Of a stretch of DNA of 64,000 nucleotides, positions 45,832-57,059 are shown one piece after another. The translations under genes were made by a program, and so were the position numbers. Source of the DNA: Wolfiporia cocos (taxonomy: Eukaryota > Basidiomycota > Agaricomycetes > Polyporales > Phaeolaceae). A model generated the notes under the pieces. That model did not search any database and was not told the DNA's origin. It worked only from the letters and a program-made list of their open reading frames with translations. Within the stretch, counting starts at the first letter, position 1; the number at the start of each line of letters is the position of its first letter. Where the stretch lies: the NCBI GenBank assembly GCA_029448655.1, contig JACCLO010000062.1, forward strand, positions 1 through 64,000, given 5' to 3'.

Positions 45832-47082
45832 AAGGAATACAACCATGTTATAGTAGAGAACGCGGTGAGTTCGCTCGATATCACAAACGCTCTAGTACAA
45901 ATCATTGCATGTTGATCATCACATGCAGCTGTAGCATGAAACAGGAAACAAGACACAGCTGTATACAAGCGATCGGTCCACGCACGCCTCAGAAGGGATA
46001 GTGTTAGTTTACATGACCATTGCAAGCGGAAGGTGATATGTGCAATGCATGTAACTCTCACCTAACTACCGTCATCCGGCATTCGATACTCAAATAACTT
46101 GTTGTTCTAACAATGGTATGCCAATAACCCCGTGCAAAACCACCTAGCATTCCAACGCAGCATGAGGAAGCTAAAGTATTCGCCGTGACACCTCGCTACC
46201 CAGCTTCCTTTGTTCATACCGTCTCGATACAGAGCACCTTGTGTTATGCATCCATCGGGCTCATCTCGACCACTGTTGGGGCGCGGCCACTCCTCGCCGG
46301 TGTGGCACCCTTCTCTTCCCATCCCGCGCGCCACACTATCTTCCATTTTCCACACTCTCGTTGAATGGTTACTTCTTCCATCATTGCCGAACACGCTCTC
46401 TGACACCCGTAACATAAGTTTATATCCAATGACGGCGACAGCCTGAGACATTGTTTCACGGCATTGCGGCGGGTCTCTTGGCACGGAAAGATTAGGTTTA
46501 CTTCTCAATAAAATCGGCTATGAGCACAGCTGTGCACGCATCAAAGCACGCATTGGTGAGCCGATTTGCTATCGACCTCCGCCATTATGTGGGCTGGAAC
46601 TGCATCAGAATGGTGCCTGTGCGCAGCACACATGAAAGCGTGAAGGGGACTTGCTAGGTGCACCATTCACGAAGGGTTCACGAGCCTAGACGATCATTGC
46701 GAGATGAACGGGCGTGGTGTCTCACTGTGCCTTGCGAACAAGTGCCTCGCTAGTGCAGATGCATTTGGGTGACGGGGATCGCGAGATGAACGGACTTCTC
46801 ACTCTGAGTGCGAGTGAGAGTCGACTTCGTGATCGCGTACTAGCTTGCCGTGAATTGGAAGGGATTAATATGGATCGTAAACGCCCAGCGCCACCGATGC
46901 CGCGAGTCGGCACACTGGTTTGTCAGCATGGGACCCTGGACACCATGCATATATGGTCACCGGAGCACTGGTTGCCGTCCAGTGCAGCGTGGTGACTCTT
47001 GCTTACTGATAGGTAGACTCGCATCTCTCCTATTGACTGCCACCACCACAGCCCTCCCCCTCCCAAGCCCAAGCACGGTGTC
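45832..47082. other. Intergenic region, no gene recognised
   Basis: Overlapping ORFs on both strands up to 133 codons without motifs; the last part is the promoter of the nuclease-kinase gene (CT-rich stretch at 47040-47070). Confidence 0.4.
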
Positions 47083-49751
47083 ATGTCATCGGGTTTGAAA
47101 CGTCCCAGTGACACCCCATCATCACCACGCAAGAAGCCGCGTCCTCAATACAAAACTCTAAAGAGCTTAGTCGAGGAGGCAGCCAAAAAGGTCAACCGCT
47201 TGATTGAACATGTAAAAAAAGAGATATTGCCGCTTCTGCAGGAGGAGGGTCTTGGTACAGTTGGTGCTAAGCTCGCTATGAGTATTATGGGACTTGTGGT
47301 CAGTGCAGCTTCTGCTCCTGGAGAGAAGGAGTTGGGTGAAATGCAGTACTTGGAAGTACATATCAACATCCCAGATGATTACCCAGATATGGCAAGTAGG
47401 CTTGCTATCTATTCCTGACGTCCCTAGTCCCAAGCTGACATGCACTCAAAAGAGTTACAACTGAATGATTTGAATACACAATATGCGAACCTTGCCTTTT
47501 ATTTCAGGGTACTGCTCAACTCCCTCCCTGCACCATCAGAATTTGCCAAGACGGACGTGTGGGCAGACGTACAAAGAACCCGCGCAGCCATCTTATGTAT
47601 GCGTCCCGTTGAAAAGAGCGGTGTGCCGATATGCACGCTCCACGATGTCTTTCGTCTTTTCCGAATTCGACTTGGCACAGACCTTTCTTCAGCCACCGAT
47701 GACCCTATCGCGGTTGCCTCCATCCGTGCTGCCGCCTTATTGTGCAACGAGATGGGAAACCCGTTCGACGATGAGAACGCACGCACAGCGAAATTTAACG
47801 AATGTGTTCAAGGACTGCTCCCTAACTTTAGGCTCAACCACAAATTTTTTCCCAAACTCGACCGTGCCGTATGCAAACCGGATGCAACGTTGTTCATGGA
47901 CGAGGAGGAGATCTTCCCAGTTTGCCTGCGTGAGGACAAGCGTGAGGCGGGCGAAACTGACACAGACTAGACTGTGGGACTCACACTATAACCTTATAGA
48001 CGACTTGAAGATGTTGCAGAAGGTTGGTGAGGAGGCTAGTGGGCGCAAGCAGAGATGGTATGTAACTGTGCGAATGCAGAGAACAAATCTAAGGCTTATC
48101 CGCAGTGATAGCCCTACTTATATACATGTTTTGTTGGTTACCGTAAGGGAGCCAAACATGAAGGTGTGTCTGTGCGCAGACATAACTAATATGGTTTAGT
48201 CGTAAACTACCATTAGACCATGTGCGCCGGTAATGGCCGCACCAGTAAGAGCGTTTGTTTGGACCGTAGGTCCATGTTGTGGAAGTGGCTGTAGCTACGT
48301 TAGTAAGCCATGCATTGTGATTATTATATTCCGGGATCGGGATATGAGTAATCGTCAAGGTCATTGGCATGTGATAACGAGCGGGCCGCTTATCCAATTG
48401 TACTGACATAGCCCGGTATCGGGATATGAGTAAGGCGCGTGACACTCGGCGGTTAGTCCGCTGAGTCATTGACGCGTACAAGCGTGTTATGTACGTGTTG
48501 TTATGACAAGTGGACGTATACCGCGTTGTGTACGTGTTGTTTGGTTGCGTGTACGTGTAGACGGGCGCTTAGCAGCGTAAATGTCTACAAGGTTGTAGAA
48601 ATACCAGATAAATAGGTAAAAATGACGGGAAAAATAGTGGCATGTCCCAAATCTGTGACCGAAACTGGCTATGACGTCTACATGCAAGTGGCGCACGACT
48701 ACTCGATTGTGGTCAAAACTCTTCGATGTGCATGAAGGCGGGTGCACCAATGTTTCTCCCATGCTTGTTGGGTATGTACTTTGAACCAAACATACATGTT
48801 CTTGGGCGCCCTTATGATTATCACACAGGACCCCATCTGTCCATGCAGGGCGGTTTTTGATGGAGAGGATTACATAGTGGAACCACTAAGTGCAATGTAT
48901 TGTATGCTACCAGACGTCACCAAAGAGCGACAGAATCAGCTCGCACGGTTGCTGTATGCGCTCGCTAAAGGAGTAGAGGAGCTGAAGGAGTACGTTGCCC
49001 AACACAATAATGCCACTGTGGGATCAGGTTAATGTCGTCCTACAGGCTGGCTTCATCAACCGCTGAACCACCCTCATTCCCTTGTGGCACCCCTCAAATC
49101 TACTCATCCTGCACGCTGTATGCCGACACCGCTGCCGACACCGCTGCCGACAAACCAAGCACTGGGACCCTCACATTCAAGAAGCCTCTTGTCGTCGATC
49201 TCAACAACCGAGTGCTGTTCACAGCAACGTTGTCGACGACCTCTGCACGGGAGAAGTTGCCGGAGCAGACACCTGTGGTTGTCAAGCTTGTCAGCGGTTC
49301 CTATGGCGAAGACATACATCGACTTCTGGCGAAGGAAGGCCTCGTGCCTACCCTCCATGGGTGTGTCTGCTTGGAAGGTGCTCCTGTTGCCTACATCATG
49401 GACCACTTGGATGGGGATTGGAAGCGCTTACACGACCTCTTACGTGATTTAACCCCTCTGTGCCGTAAGGCTATACGGGAATCATTGGAGAATGTTCTGA
49501 AATTGCTCAAGAAAAAGGGCTTCGTACACGGCGACCTTAGGTCGAGCAATATCATGGCGCGGATCGTTGACGAAGAAAAAGCGGAGATCAAGGTTGTCGA
49601 CTTTGATTGGGCGGGCAAAGCCAGTCAGGTATTCTACCCTGCGATGCGCAACGAGTCCATCGGTTGGCCTGGTCGGCCCTGTGGTCCAATTGAAGCTGAG
49701 GATGACCGCGAACTGCTTGATTCGTGGTGGCCACGAGAAACCCATGTCTGA
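47083..49751 (+). pseudogene. PD-(D/E)XK nuclease - protein kinase fusion, cut by a solo LTR
   Basis: ATG at 47083 (MSSGLKRPSDTPSSPRKKP, an NLS-like start), a helical region, intron 47396-47452, then a nuclease-like domain: KLDRAVCKPDATLFM with P-D at 47878-47883, a beta strand EEIFPVCL, and REDK with Glu at 47932-47934 and Lys at 47938-47940, i.e. PD...ExK. The LTR at 47958-48660 follows at once; past it GYDVYMQVAHDYSIVV continues the frame. A one-base shift in an A run near 48718 precedes EGGCTNVSPMLVG. The C-terminal kinase has VVVKLVSGSYG (Lys), HGDLRSSN (catalytic loop from 49527) and VVDFDWAG (DFG variant, 49599-49607). Nuclease-kinase pairs are known from Crinkler-type eukaryotic effectors and related fungal proteins; the likeness is from order and motifs only. 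Confidence 0.7.
47958..48660 (-). mobile_element. Solo LTR inside the nuclease domain
   Basis: TGACACAGACTAGAC...ATCTGTGACC, 703 bp, with target duplication GAAAC at 47953-47957 and 48661-48665. The last base is C where the family has A. Reverse TATA TTATATACATG near 48118 and a terminal stem ACAG...CTGT. Confidence 0.88.
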
Positions 49752-50342
49752 TCGTTGTTTCAAAGAATGCTTCACTCCTCCTTCTCTCGCTACATTTGTA
49801 TGTAGTTTCCATTCTCGATGTGACTATACCAGCAATGCATACAACCAAAAATACTACGGCTGATCATGGTTTCGGTGATTTGCAAGCGATGCATTGTTGC
49901 GCGCTGGACACCATGCAGACAGTCTGAAGTCGCATACGGAGGCATCAGATCAGCCACAGCCCAGTTAAATTAAATCCAGACACTGGCGGTGGTCCGTGCT
50001 TTCCTTTTTTTGCATTAGACATGTATGACTCCCTTGCACCTGTTTTGAATTATGTACCTTTGTCGTGATTATATGGGCAGCAACACTTGCAGATGTTCGA
50101 TGGTGCAACAAGCTGCAAGGCCAGATTGTAATATTGCACATTGAAATCTGACGCTGTGTGCTGCATCGAAAGGCGGTATACACCGGCTTGAGATCCGAGC
50201 AGTCATATGATTGCAACTTGTGTATCACGATGCAAATACAATCTCGAGCAATATGCCACAGTGGTCAGCGGTATGGATTGCATGACCCCAGCTCACATGT
50301 CTCTAAGCATGGTTTTAACGGGTCACCACAGGTTGATGATTC
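49752..50342. other. Intergenic, no gene recognised
   Basis: 3' flank of the kinase gene; only short ORFs without motifs. Confidence 0.4.
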
Positions 50343-50640
50343 CTCATATATTGTATGGATATGTTGGCTCTCTGACAATGTCGAGAACGATTTGCATGTG
50401 GCTTCGCTCATTCTGCGGTCCATTCTTAATATACTTGGCTGTTGCAGATATGGTGACGTGGAAAATGGACGTCTCCCCCAGGTCCTCGCCGTACAGCATC
50501 TTAGCCAAAGCATAGTGGGGGATATTGTGCTTCTCGAGGTAGGCATTGATCTTGATGTAGTGAACGATTTCATTGATGCATTTGGTCTATATCACGTGCT
50601 GGTGTGGACCCAATACAATTCTCCAGCCGTAATGCAATAA
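50343..50640 (-). pseudogene. Coding-like fragment, unknown
   Basis: The minus strand is open for about 90 codons without ATG: NEIVHYIKINAYLEKHNIPH, ALAKMLYGEDLGETSIFHV, NERSHMQIVLDIVREPTYP, ending at TGA near 50343. Composition looks protein-coding (helical, charged). Not recognised; probably a gene remnant. Confidence 0.4.
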
Positions 50641-51010
50641 CCATTGCACCAAAAGGGCACAATGCCAACTCTGTTGGCATCGGTGGGTCTCAGTACTTAA
50701 GCTATTATGGCACATGGTCGTGACATGCTCATGACAGTCTAGCAATACTGCTCCTTGATAATGATGCGTTTGACTTGGTCCGCACCCGTCCGCTCGGCCG
50801 ACACATCCGTCGCACCAGAGTCCTCAACGGCCATGGAAGAGCTGTCAGCGTCATCTCCGCGTGCTTGCCCATGCAGTGTGAGACTCAACGTATAGTTGCA
50901 TGCAGACCCTTTCCTCTTGCACCACGATGAGGGAGGAGTACTGTTAGAATCCCCCTGAGTCAGGTGCCAATTCTCAGGCAGCAGACACCAGTAGATCAGC
51001 AGCCCCTCCC

Positions 51011-51723
51011 TGTTACGGTCGAACACCCGTTCGTATATTCGAGTCGCGATATAGATCGTTCTTCTGCACGTGGGCCGTATAGGCCGTATGCAAGGCAAAT
51101 AGCTCGTTAGATGCCTTCAAGTCCTAGGTGAAAGTTCCTAGGAGATCGTTATAATATCCAATACGCGTTAGAGGATATAATCTGTTCAGGTTGCGAGTCC
51201 GAATAGAATATAAGACTCGCCTAAGTCCGAGAAGTCAGTGTGCACTTCGAGGACTTAGTCGTTTGGGATTGCTCGAGGAGAAATACTGAGCGTAGTTTCC
51301 TACGTTTGAGAACAAGTATAAGACTTCGTGTTTATACAACAAGGTCGAGCTGAAGAGCCTTGACAATAGTACATGAGCTTTTATACTACGCTGGGTTTTA
51401 AGGGGTCAAGTCCATCCCAGATGCACCATGCTACTATCTACGCTATAGTATCAAACGTTTGATAGTATGTAGTGATGTATCGAACCGATAGTATAGGGAT
51501 GATGGTGGTTGAACGCCATCTATAAGCTAATAAACGATGAATGTTAAACGGTGGCAGAGTTGGATCTGCCAAAGGTGAAACGCGCCCTACATGCTAATAC
51601 AACTGGGGATGCGCCCAGTAGAGTCACGAGTAGCCAGGGGGTTGGTTGCGCAACAAGTCCCTGTATCGTATTCGCCCGGTGGTGAGTTCTGTCGATATTC
51701 GAAAAATTAAAATAACCGTAACA
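51011..51723 (-). repeat. 3' LTR of the full-length element
   Basis: TGTTACGGTCGAACACCC...CCGTAACA (inverted ends TGTTACGG/CCGTAACA). Minus-strand TATAAAA at 51379-51385. A polypurine tract (minus strand AGGGAGGGGCTGA, plus 51724-51736) lies just upstream. It differs from the 5' LTR by many one- and two-base indels and few substitutions. Confidence 0.92.
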
Positions 51724-51734
51724 TCAGCCCCTCC

Positions 51735-52890
51735 CTAGGCATTCGTCGGCCTCGACGAATTTTCCAAGTTCCTCTCTTCAGAGTGCCTCGGCGTCCTGTT
51801 CATTGTAGATGTCGCCGTTCCCGCTGAGGGACGGGGTCGTAGGAGTTCGCCATACGAAGTGTTGGCGGCATTCATTCTGTCAATGACCTGGTTGATTGAG
51901 CCCACAAGCTCTGCAAATATAGTCGGGGCAGTCGAGGATCCAGTGGCTAGCGGATCCGCACTGCCGACAGGGTTGTTCAGGCGAGGGCCTTGCTGGTACC
52001 CGTAGGAAAAGGGATATCTCTGAGATATTCGTTGTGTCGGTATCTCCAGTGGTGAGCGGCGCGGTGGAGGTTCCGTTGCGCCATGTGGGTAAGGAGGCGT
52101 GTCATCGTTCGTGCTCCCTCGCACCTCGCTTCGAACTCCTCGCGGTTAATGCTCTGCACCGATGGAGATCGTCGAATAGGCGGCCGTGCTATTCGCTCTT
52201 CGCTGTCGTTCTGGGGTAGCCCTAGGCTCGTCGGTGCGTGCAGGTGGTTCACGTCTCCCGTTGCCTCCCATACCAGGAATACTGGCGGTCGGGTCTCTAA
52301 CATCCTGTTCGGCGGGCTCTCTGAGTCTTGGTATGCAGTGGAAATAATACTCTATCGCCCTCCATAAAATCAAACGGCCTTGCAACCGGCGTCGTTCGTC
52401 GGGGGTGAAAAAGCAGCGGTCGTGGTGTGTATTCGGTCGACCGGGGTAAACGTGCTCGCGATCCTCGAAGTCGTTGAGCGCGTGTCGTAGTCGGCCGTCG
52501 GGGTGGCGGCCATCTGTCGATAAGTCTGTTGGTGGTAATTCGAGTCCCTCTCTCTGCGCTCTGATCTGCCCCTCCATTCGGACAAGGTTCCTCGGTGATG
52601 TTCTGGTACGAGCTGTAGACGTGTGTGAGGTCCTGCGCGATGTCGAAGAGGGCCGACCAGCCATCGGCTCGGCCAGCAAAAGGTCCCTCGGGCCCTGTAC
52701 CAGAGGAGGGCGTGTCTACTCTGCAGATGCTGGGGGGAGTACCTTCTTGGTGGCGTACCTCGCGGTCGGCCTTCTCGACGATCTGCATCCGCGTGGGTCG
52801 TGGTTCGGCGGGGGAGCTGGTGGCGAGTCGTCGACATACTATTACTGTCCTGTTTCGAGTGTCGGGGTTGTCCTGACTCTCGTCCTGGTG
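51735..52890 (-). pseudogene. Extra coding tail after the chromodomain
   Basis: About 1.1 kb between chromodomain and the polypurine tract stays largely open in shifting frames: GWSALFDIAQDLTHVYSSYQ, NITEEPCPNGGADQSAER, FFTPDERRRLQGRLILWRA, IEYYFHCIPRLREPAEQDV, and ELVGSINQVIDRMNAANTSY. It is Arg/Pro-rich with helical parts and no membrane segment, so it does not look like an envelope protein. Function unknown. Confidence 0.5.
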
Positions 52891-53340
52891 GTAGTCTTTT
52901 TATCAGCTCCTTGGAGTGCTCCAAGTTCGCCTCGTCTTCCCATGACTTGTCGGCTGTGGCATAGCCTTTCCACTTGACGAAGTATTGATGCTTCTTTCCT
53001 TTCCATCTGTCAGCCAAGACTGCTTTCGACTTCGTATTCCCTCCTGTCCCTTGATGATATCAGGTGGCGGCCGTAGGTAATTGGGGTCCGTGCACCCTTG
53101 TTTCTTTGAATGGGTTTTAGTAAGGCAGCATGGAATACCGGATGAATTTTCAGTTCGCCGGTAAACTGCAGCCGGTATTGTCGTGGGGTCCCATCTTTTC
53201 TGTTGATGGTGAAGGTCCCTTCCCTTTTTGGTGCTAGCTTGTTAGATTCGTAGGGGATGGTTAGGTTCTTTGCGTCGAGCCAAACCTTGTCTCCTTTCTC
53301 GAGCTTCGGTAATTCTCGGAGGAAACGTCCCGCCATTCTT
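52890..53340 (-). CDS. GPY/F-type region and chromodomain
   Basis: WLDAKNLTIPYESNKLAPK and FTINRKDGTPRQYRLQF, FHAALLKPI (53060-53300) is the integrase C-terminal region; then ADRWKGKKHQYFVKWKGYAT and SWEDEANLEHSKELI (52895-53017) is a classic chromodomain with the aromatic F-VKWKGY-SWE pattern. It likely targets insertion to methylated-histone chromatin. Confidence 0.85.
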
Positions 53341-53349
53341 TTCTGAGCT

Positions 53350-54240
53350 AGTTCGTGCGCGATGAATGCCATCTTTCGCGCCTCTTTGATCTTTTGATCC
53401 TGTCACTGCTGCCAGGACGTTTCCTACCCTGTCGTAGTCTGGGAATCCCCTTGGAATATAACCCAAGAATTATTTCAAGGGCGCAGTCAGTTTTCGGTTC
53501 GCTTGGTGTTGTGCGCAAATTCGACGTCGGGTTAGTCGTTGTACCCATTGGAAAGGGTCGTTCATGCAATAGATACGAAGGTACCTTCGATTTGTTGATT
53601 CATCCTTTCCGTTTGTCCGTCGGTCTGTGGATGGTACTCCGTACTCATCGCAGATTCCGTTCCCTGCAAGCTTGCATATTCCTTGAACAGTTCGATGCGA
53701 ACTGTGGTCCCCTGTCTGAAATGATCTTTCGGGGATGCCGTATTGTGAGTATATCTTTCGATGGAATATTTCTGCGTGCCCCTTCGCCTCGTGATTGTTT
53801 TGTCGCATGGGGTGAGAGAGATGGCCTTGGATAGCCATGGTCGACAATCACCATCATGGAGTCATATTTTCCGACTCTTGGCAGGTCGTGACAAAATCGA
53901 CCGAGCACTGTGAGAAGGGAAGGGCGTCCTCCCGTGTCGGTATTGGCTGTAAAGGGGGTTTTAGCGGGTTCCTATCAGGTTTCATCTGTTGACAGATTGC
54001 ACAGCTCGGACGTATTCCGGTATCATTGTTTCCCATGTCAGGCCACCAAAAGTGGGTCTTAACCTGTACTGTTGTACCCAGATCCCAGGGGTGGTCCGGC
54101 CGGGATCGTGCGTGGTATTTTGAAATGGACGTCCCGTCGAAGGCCCTCATCTTTTGGCACGTACATCCTGCCCTGTAGAGCAGTATCCCATCCGTTGTTG
54201 CCATTCATCTGCGGTGGTTTATGCGGGGAATTCGTCTGTG
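53350..54240 (-). pseudogene. Integrase
   Basis: H2C2-type region with HFWWPDMGNN and CAICQQMKPDRN (about 53980-54060), first catalytic Asp in SQCSVDFVTTC (about 53890), second in IISDRGPQFASNC (about 53690), Glu in HPQTDGQTERMNQ (about 53585-53640). Frames change at least three times. It inserts cDNA and made the CTCCC duplication. Confidence 0.85.
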
Positions 54241-54379
54241 CCCCCTAGAGCACGGATCGCCTGTTCCGCAGATTCATCTCGATCGTTGGCGTTCTTGATT
54301 CGATCGATGATCGGGATCTGGATTGCGTGGACGACGAGTTCATTTGGAATCATGGTGATTCCCTCGTTGTCTTCGTTGC

Positions 54380-55500
54380 TTTCGTCTAGGTGATACAACC
54401 TGGACAATGTGGTCGGCCATGACTAGTTTCCTCCCGGGGATGTGTTGTAATTTCAGGTCGAATTGGCGAGAGGAATAGATGCCTATCTCGCTTGTCGCCG
54501 ATTAGGCGCTGTGCGCTTCTCCAGTACGTCAGGTTCTGATGATCGCTTCGGATCAAGATCCGATGCGTGCTCCTTCTAACAGGTGCCGCCATTCTTCTAG
54601 TGCTCGGACTATTCCGAGTAGTTCGCGATCATAGATTTCGTAGTTCCGTTCTGTGGATGTCAGGGATTGTGAGAGATATCCCACTGGCCGTTCACGCCCC
54701 GTTTCATCTGTCTGTTTTAGCACTGCCCCTGTGGCAAACTGAGATGCGTCTGTTTCGAGGATGAATGGTTTCTCCTTGTCTGGCGTTCCTAGTGCGGGCG
54801 CCGTTGTGAATGCCTGCTTCATGAAGTCGAACGCCTTTTGTTCTTTATCCGTCCACTGGAATCCTGTCCCTGTGACCGTTTTCGTGAGATCCACCAGGGG
54901 TCGGGCGTGCGTTGAGTAGTGATCGATAAATTTCCGATAGAAGTTTGCAAATCCTAGGAAGGATCTGACTTCCTTGAGATTTCGGGGAGTCGGCCACTCT
55001 TTAATCCTATTGAGTTTCGCTGGGTCCATCTGGATGTTTCCTGGGGTGATGACTAGTCCTAGAAATTCGACTCTGTCGACACGAAGGCGCATTTCTCGGG
55101 TTTCACAAAGAGATGGTTATCCACCCAATCTCTGAGGATCGCCGTTCCCGTTCCTTGTGTGTTTTCTCGTCTTCTGAGAAAATGAGGATATCGTCCATGT
55201 AAACAAGCACCCATCCTTCGAAGATTTCTTCTTTCAGGATTTCGTTCATCATTGCCTGAAGGTCCCGGGGTGCATTGCACAATCCGAAAAACATAACCGT
55301 GGGTTCGTACAACCTTCGGTTGTTTGAAGGCCGCTTTCCATTCGTCTCCTTTCTTGATTCGCAACGTTGTTGTACCCCGCTCTAAGGTCCATTTTCGTGA
55401 AAATCTTTGCTCCTTTAGCTTTTCCAGGAGCTCCGAGATTAATGGCAAGGGATAGACGTTCTGTATCGTCCTTCGTTCAGATATCGATAATCTTGACAGG
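54380..55500 (-). pseudogene. Reverse transcriptase and RNase H
   Basis: RT: PLPLISELLEKLKEQRFSRK, RIKKGDEWKAAFK, then YEPTVMFFGLCNAP and the catalytic YMDD in WVLVYMDDILIFSED (about 55190); VEFLGLVITPGNIQMDPAKL and WPTPRNLKEVRSFLGFANFY. RNase H: PFILETDASQFATGAVL, GYLSQSLTSTERNYEIYDRE, and SDHQNLTYW (about 54515-54545). 54553-55092 is one open frame; 55103-55448 needs two frames. Confidence 0.9.
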
Positions 55501-55984
55501 GTCGTAGGCCGCTGTCTTTCTTGGGACGAAGAAGAATGGTGACGCCATCGGGGATTTTGAAGGGACTATGAATCCCTTGGCCAGGTTTTCTTTTAGGAAT
55601 TCGTCCAGCGCCTGTTGCTCTTTAGCAACAGTGCATAGACTTTGCAGTCCTTCGGCACGGAAATCGGGTTTTTTAATTCGATTGCGTGTCCCATGGTCTC
55701 GACGGGGGGAACGCCGCTGCGGACTCCGTTACTGAACACTTGGTAAAGTCTAGTAGGTGTTTCGGGACCATTTCCTCAATTGTTCGTTCTGGTTCAGGTG
55801 GTTTTCTGTGCGAATTCTTGGACTTCGTCAGCGCTTTCCTGACAGCATTGATGATTTGTATCTTTGTTCGGAACTTCTTTCGTGTTTCCCCTTTCTCTCA
55901 CTATGATCCTAGGGTTATCTTTTGCAAAGCGTCGGATCGCTTCGTACTCCTCAGAGTATAGAGCCGCTGTGCTGTTTTCTTTCT

Positions 55985-56345
55985 GGCTGGTCGTAGATCC
56001 AAATCCTTTATCTTCTCCCCTCGTTCTGTTTCATCTAGGTCCTCGACCTCCAAAATGTCGGGGTTAGGTGTCGTTCGAAAATTATCTAGGGCTATTCGCA
56101 TGCCCGGGATAATTCTATGTGCTTTGTCCTGAATAGTTTGAAGAAGATGGCTCCCGACGTCTCCTCGGTAGTCCGAGTCTATGATTCCGGCCTGTACTAC
56201 CAGTCCGTGGCTGAGGGTGTTGCCTGATCGTCCGCCAACCTTCCATACGATCCCTTCGGGATCTTCATTTTTACTCCTGTGGAGACGAGTTTCCATCCTC
56301 CGGCGGGAATCTCGGTTTCTTCTGCAGCGGAAAGGTCATACCCTG
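55985..56345 (-). pseudogene. dUTPase between protease and RT
   Basis: All five trimeric dUTPase motifs are present: I GYDLSAAEETEIPAGG (from about 56343), followed by KLVSTGVKMKIPKGSYGRL; II GRSGNTLSHGL (about 56233-56213); III GIIDSDYRGDV (56188-56156); IV PGMRIA (about 56101-56084); V KGFGST (55992-56009). They fall in three frames joined by at least four one-base shifts within 350 bp, while nearly every motif residue is canonical. The domain lies after the protease and before RT, the place used by some retroviruses, and differs from the element at 8.7-12.4 kb where it follows the chromodomain. Confidence 0.85.
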
Positions 56346-56489
56346 CGCTTCTTGGGTTCCCCTTGTCGGAATTTTCCCTTCTGGAGCAACTACCATTTCC
56401 ACCGTATCCATTTGGATCGTGGCTTCGGTTTCTTTTCTTCTGCCCCTAGTATGATCGTACATACGACTGTTTGGTCCTTCCAGTCGATT

Positions 56490-56900
56490 GTGGGGTTTTC
56501 GTCTTTTAGCCATCCATACCCTAGAAATCATATTCTCTGTTCCGATCGATCCTACCAAGAATCGGACCTTTCGCGATTTCTGGGTCTTCGATATCGTAGT
56601 AGTATGGTGGCTTCTCGGTCTATTCGCCCATCTTTGTTTTCTGTTCCGTCAACATTTTTGACGATAATCGGGTTCTTCAGAGGTTGCGTGGGCACCTTGT
56701 ATGTTTCTACCCACTCTGCTGTGGATCAGGTTTGACATTGCTCCTGAGTCGATTAGTGCATTGCACTTCACGGGTTTTGCCAGCGTCATGATTACCGGAA
56801 TGAAGAGGGATCGATTCTTCTCGAACGAGGTAATTACATGCGCTGCTTTCCTCGGAGGGTAAGACCGTGGGCTTCCCTCCTAGGCAAAATCCTGTTCTTC
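56490..56900 (-). pseudogene. Retroviral-type aspartic protease
   Basis: Minus strand reads FIPVIMTLAKPVKCNALIDS then GAMSNLIH: the DSGA active site (about 56730-56750). Further on LGYGWLKDENPTIDWKDQ (about 56470-56525) is the conserved segment that follows the protease in Ty3/gypsy elements. It cleaves the element's own polyprotein. Confidence 0.75.
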
Positions 56901-57059
56901 TACGAGCCGTGCTAGGAGCTCGGGGTTCTTGGCTTCAGAGCCCTAATTGCTGTGACCGCTCTGTTAGCGGTGACATATTCATGTCTCTTCTCGGAGACTT
57001 CTTCGATGCGAGCTTCTTGCTCGGCTTCTTCTTCCTTTCGGTTTTTCCGAGTAGTCCGC

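Noticed and set aside
51735..52890. Envelope-like ORF downstream of the chromodomain
   Set aside because: No signal peptide or membrane segment; the stretch is Arg/Pro-rich and charged.
52146..52977. Long plus-strand ORFs across the element tail
   Set aside because: They lie antisense to the chromodomain and tail of the full-length gypsy element and show no motif.
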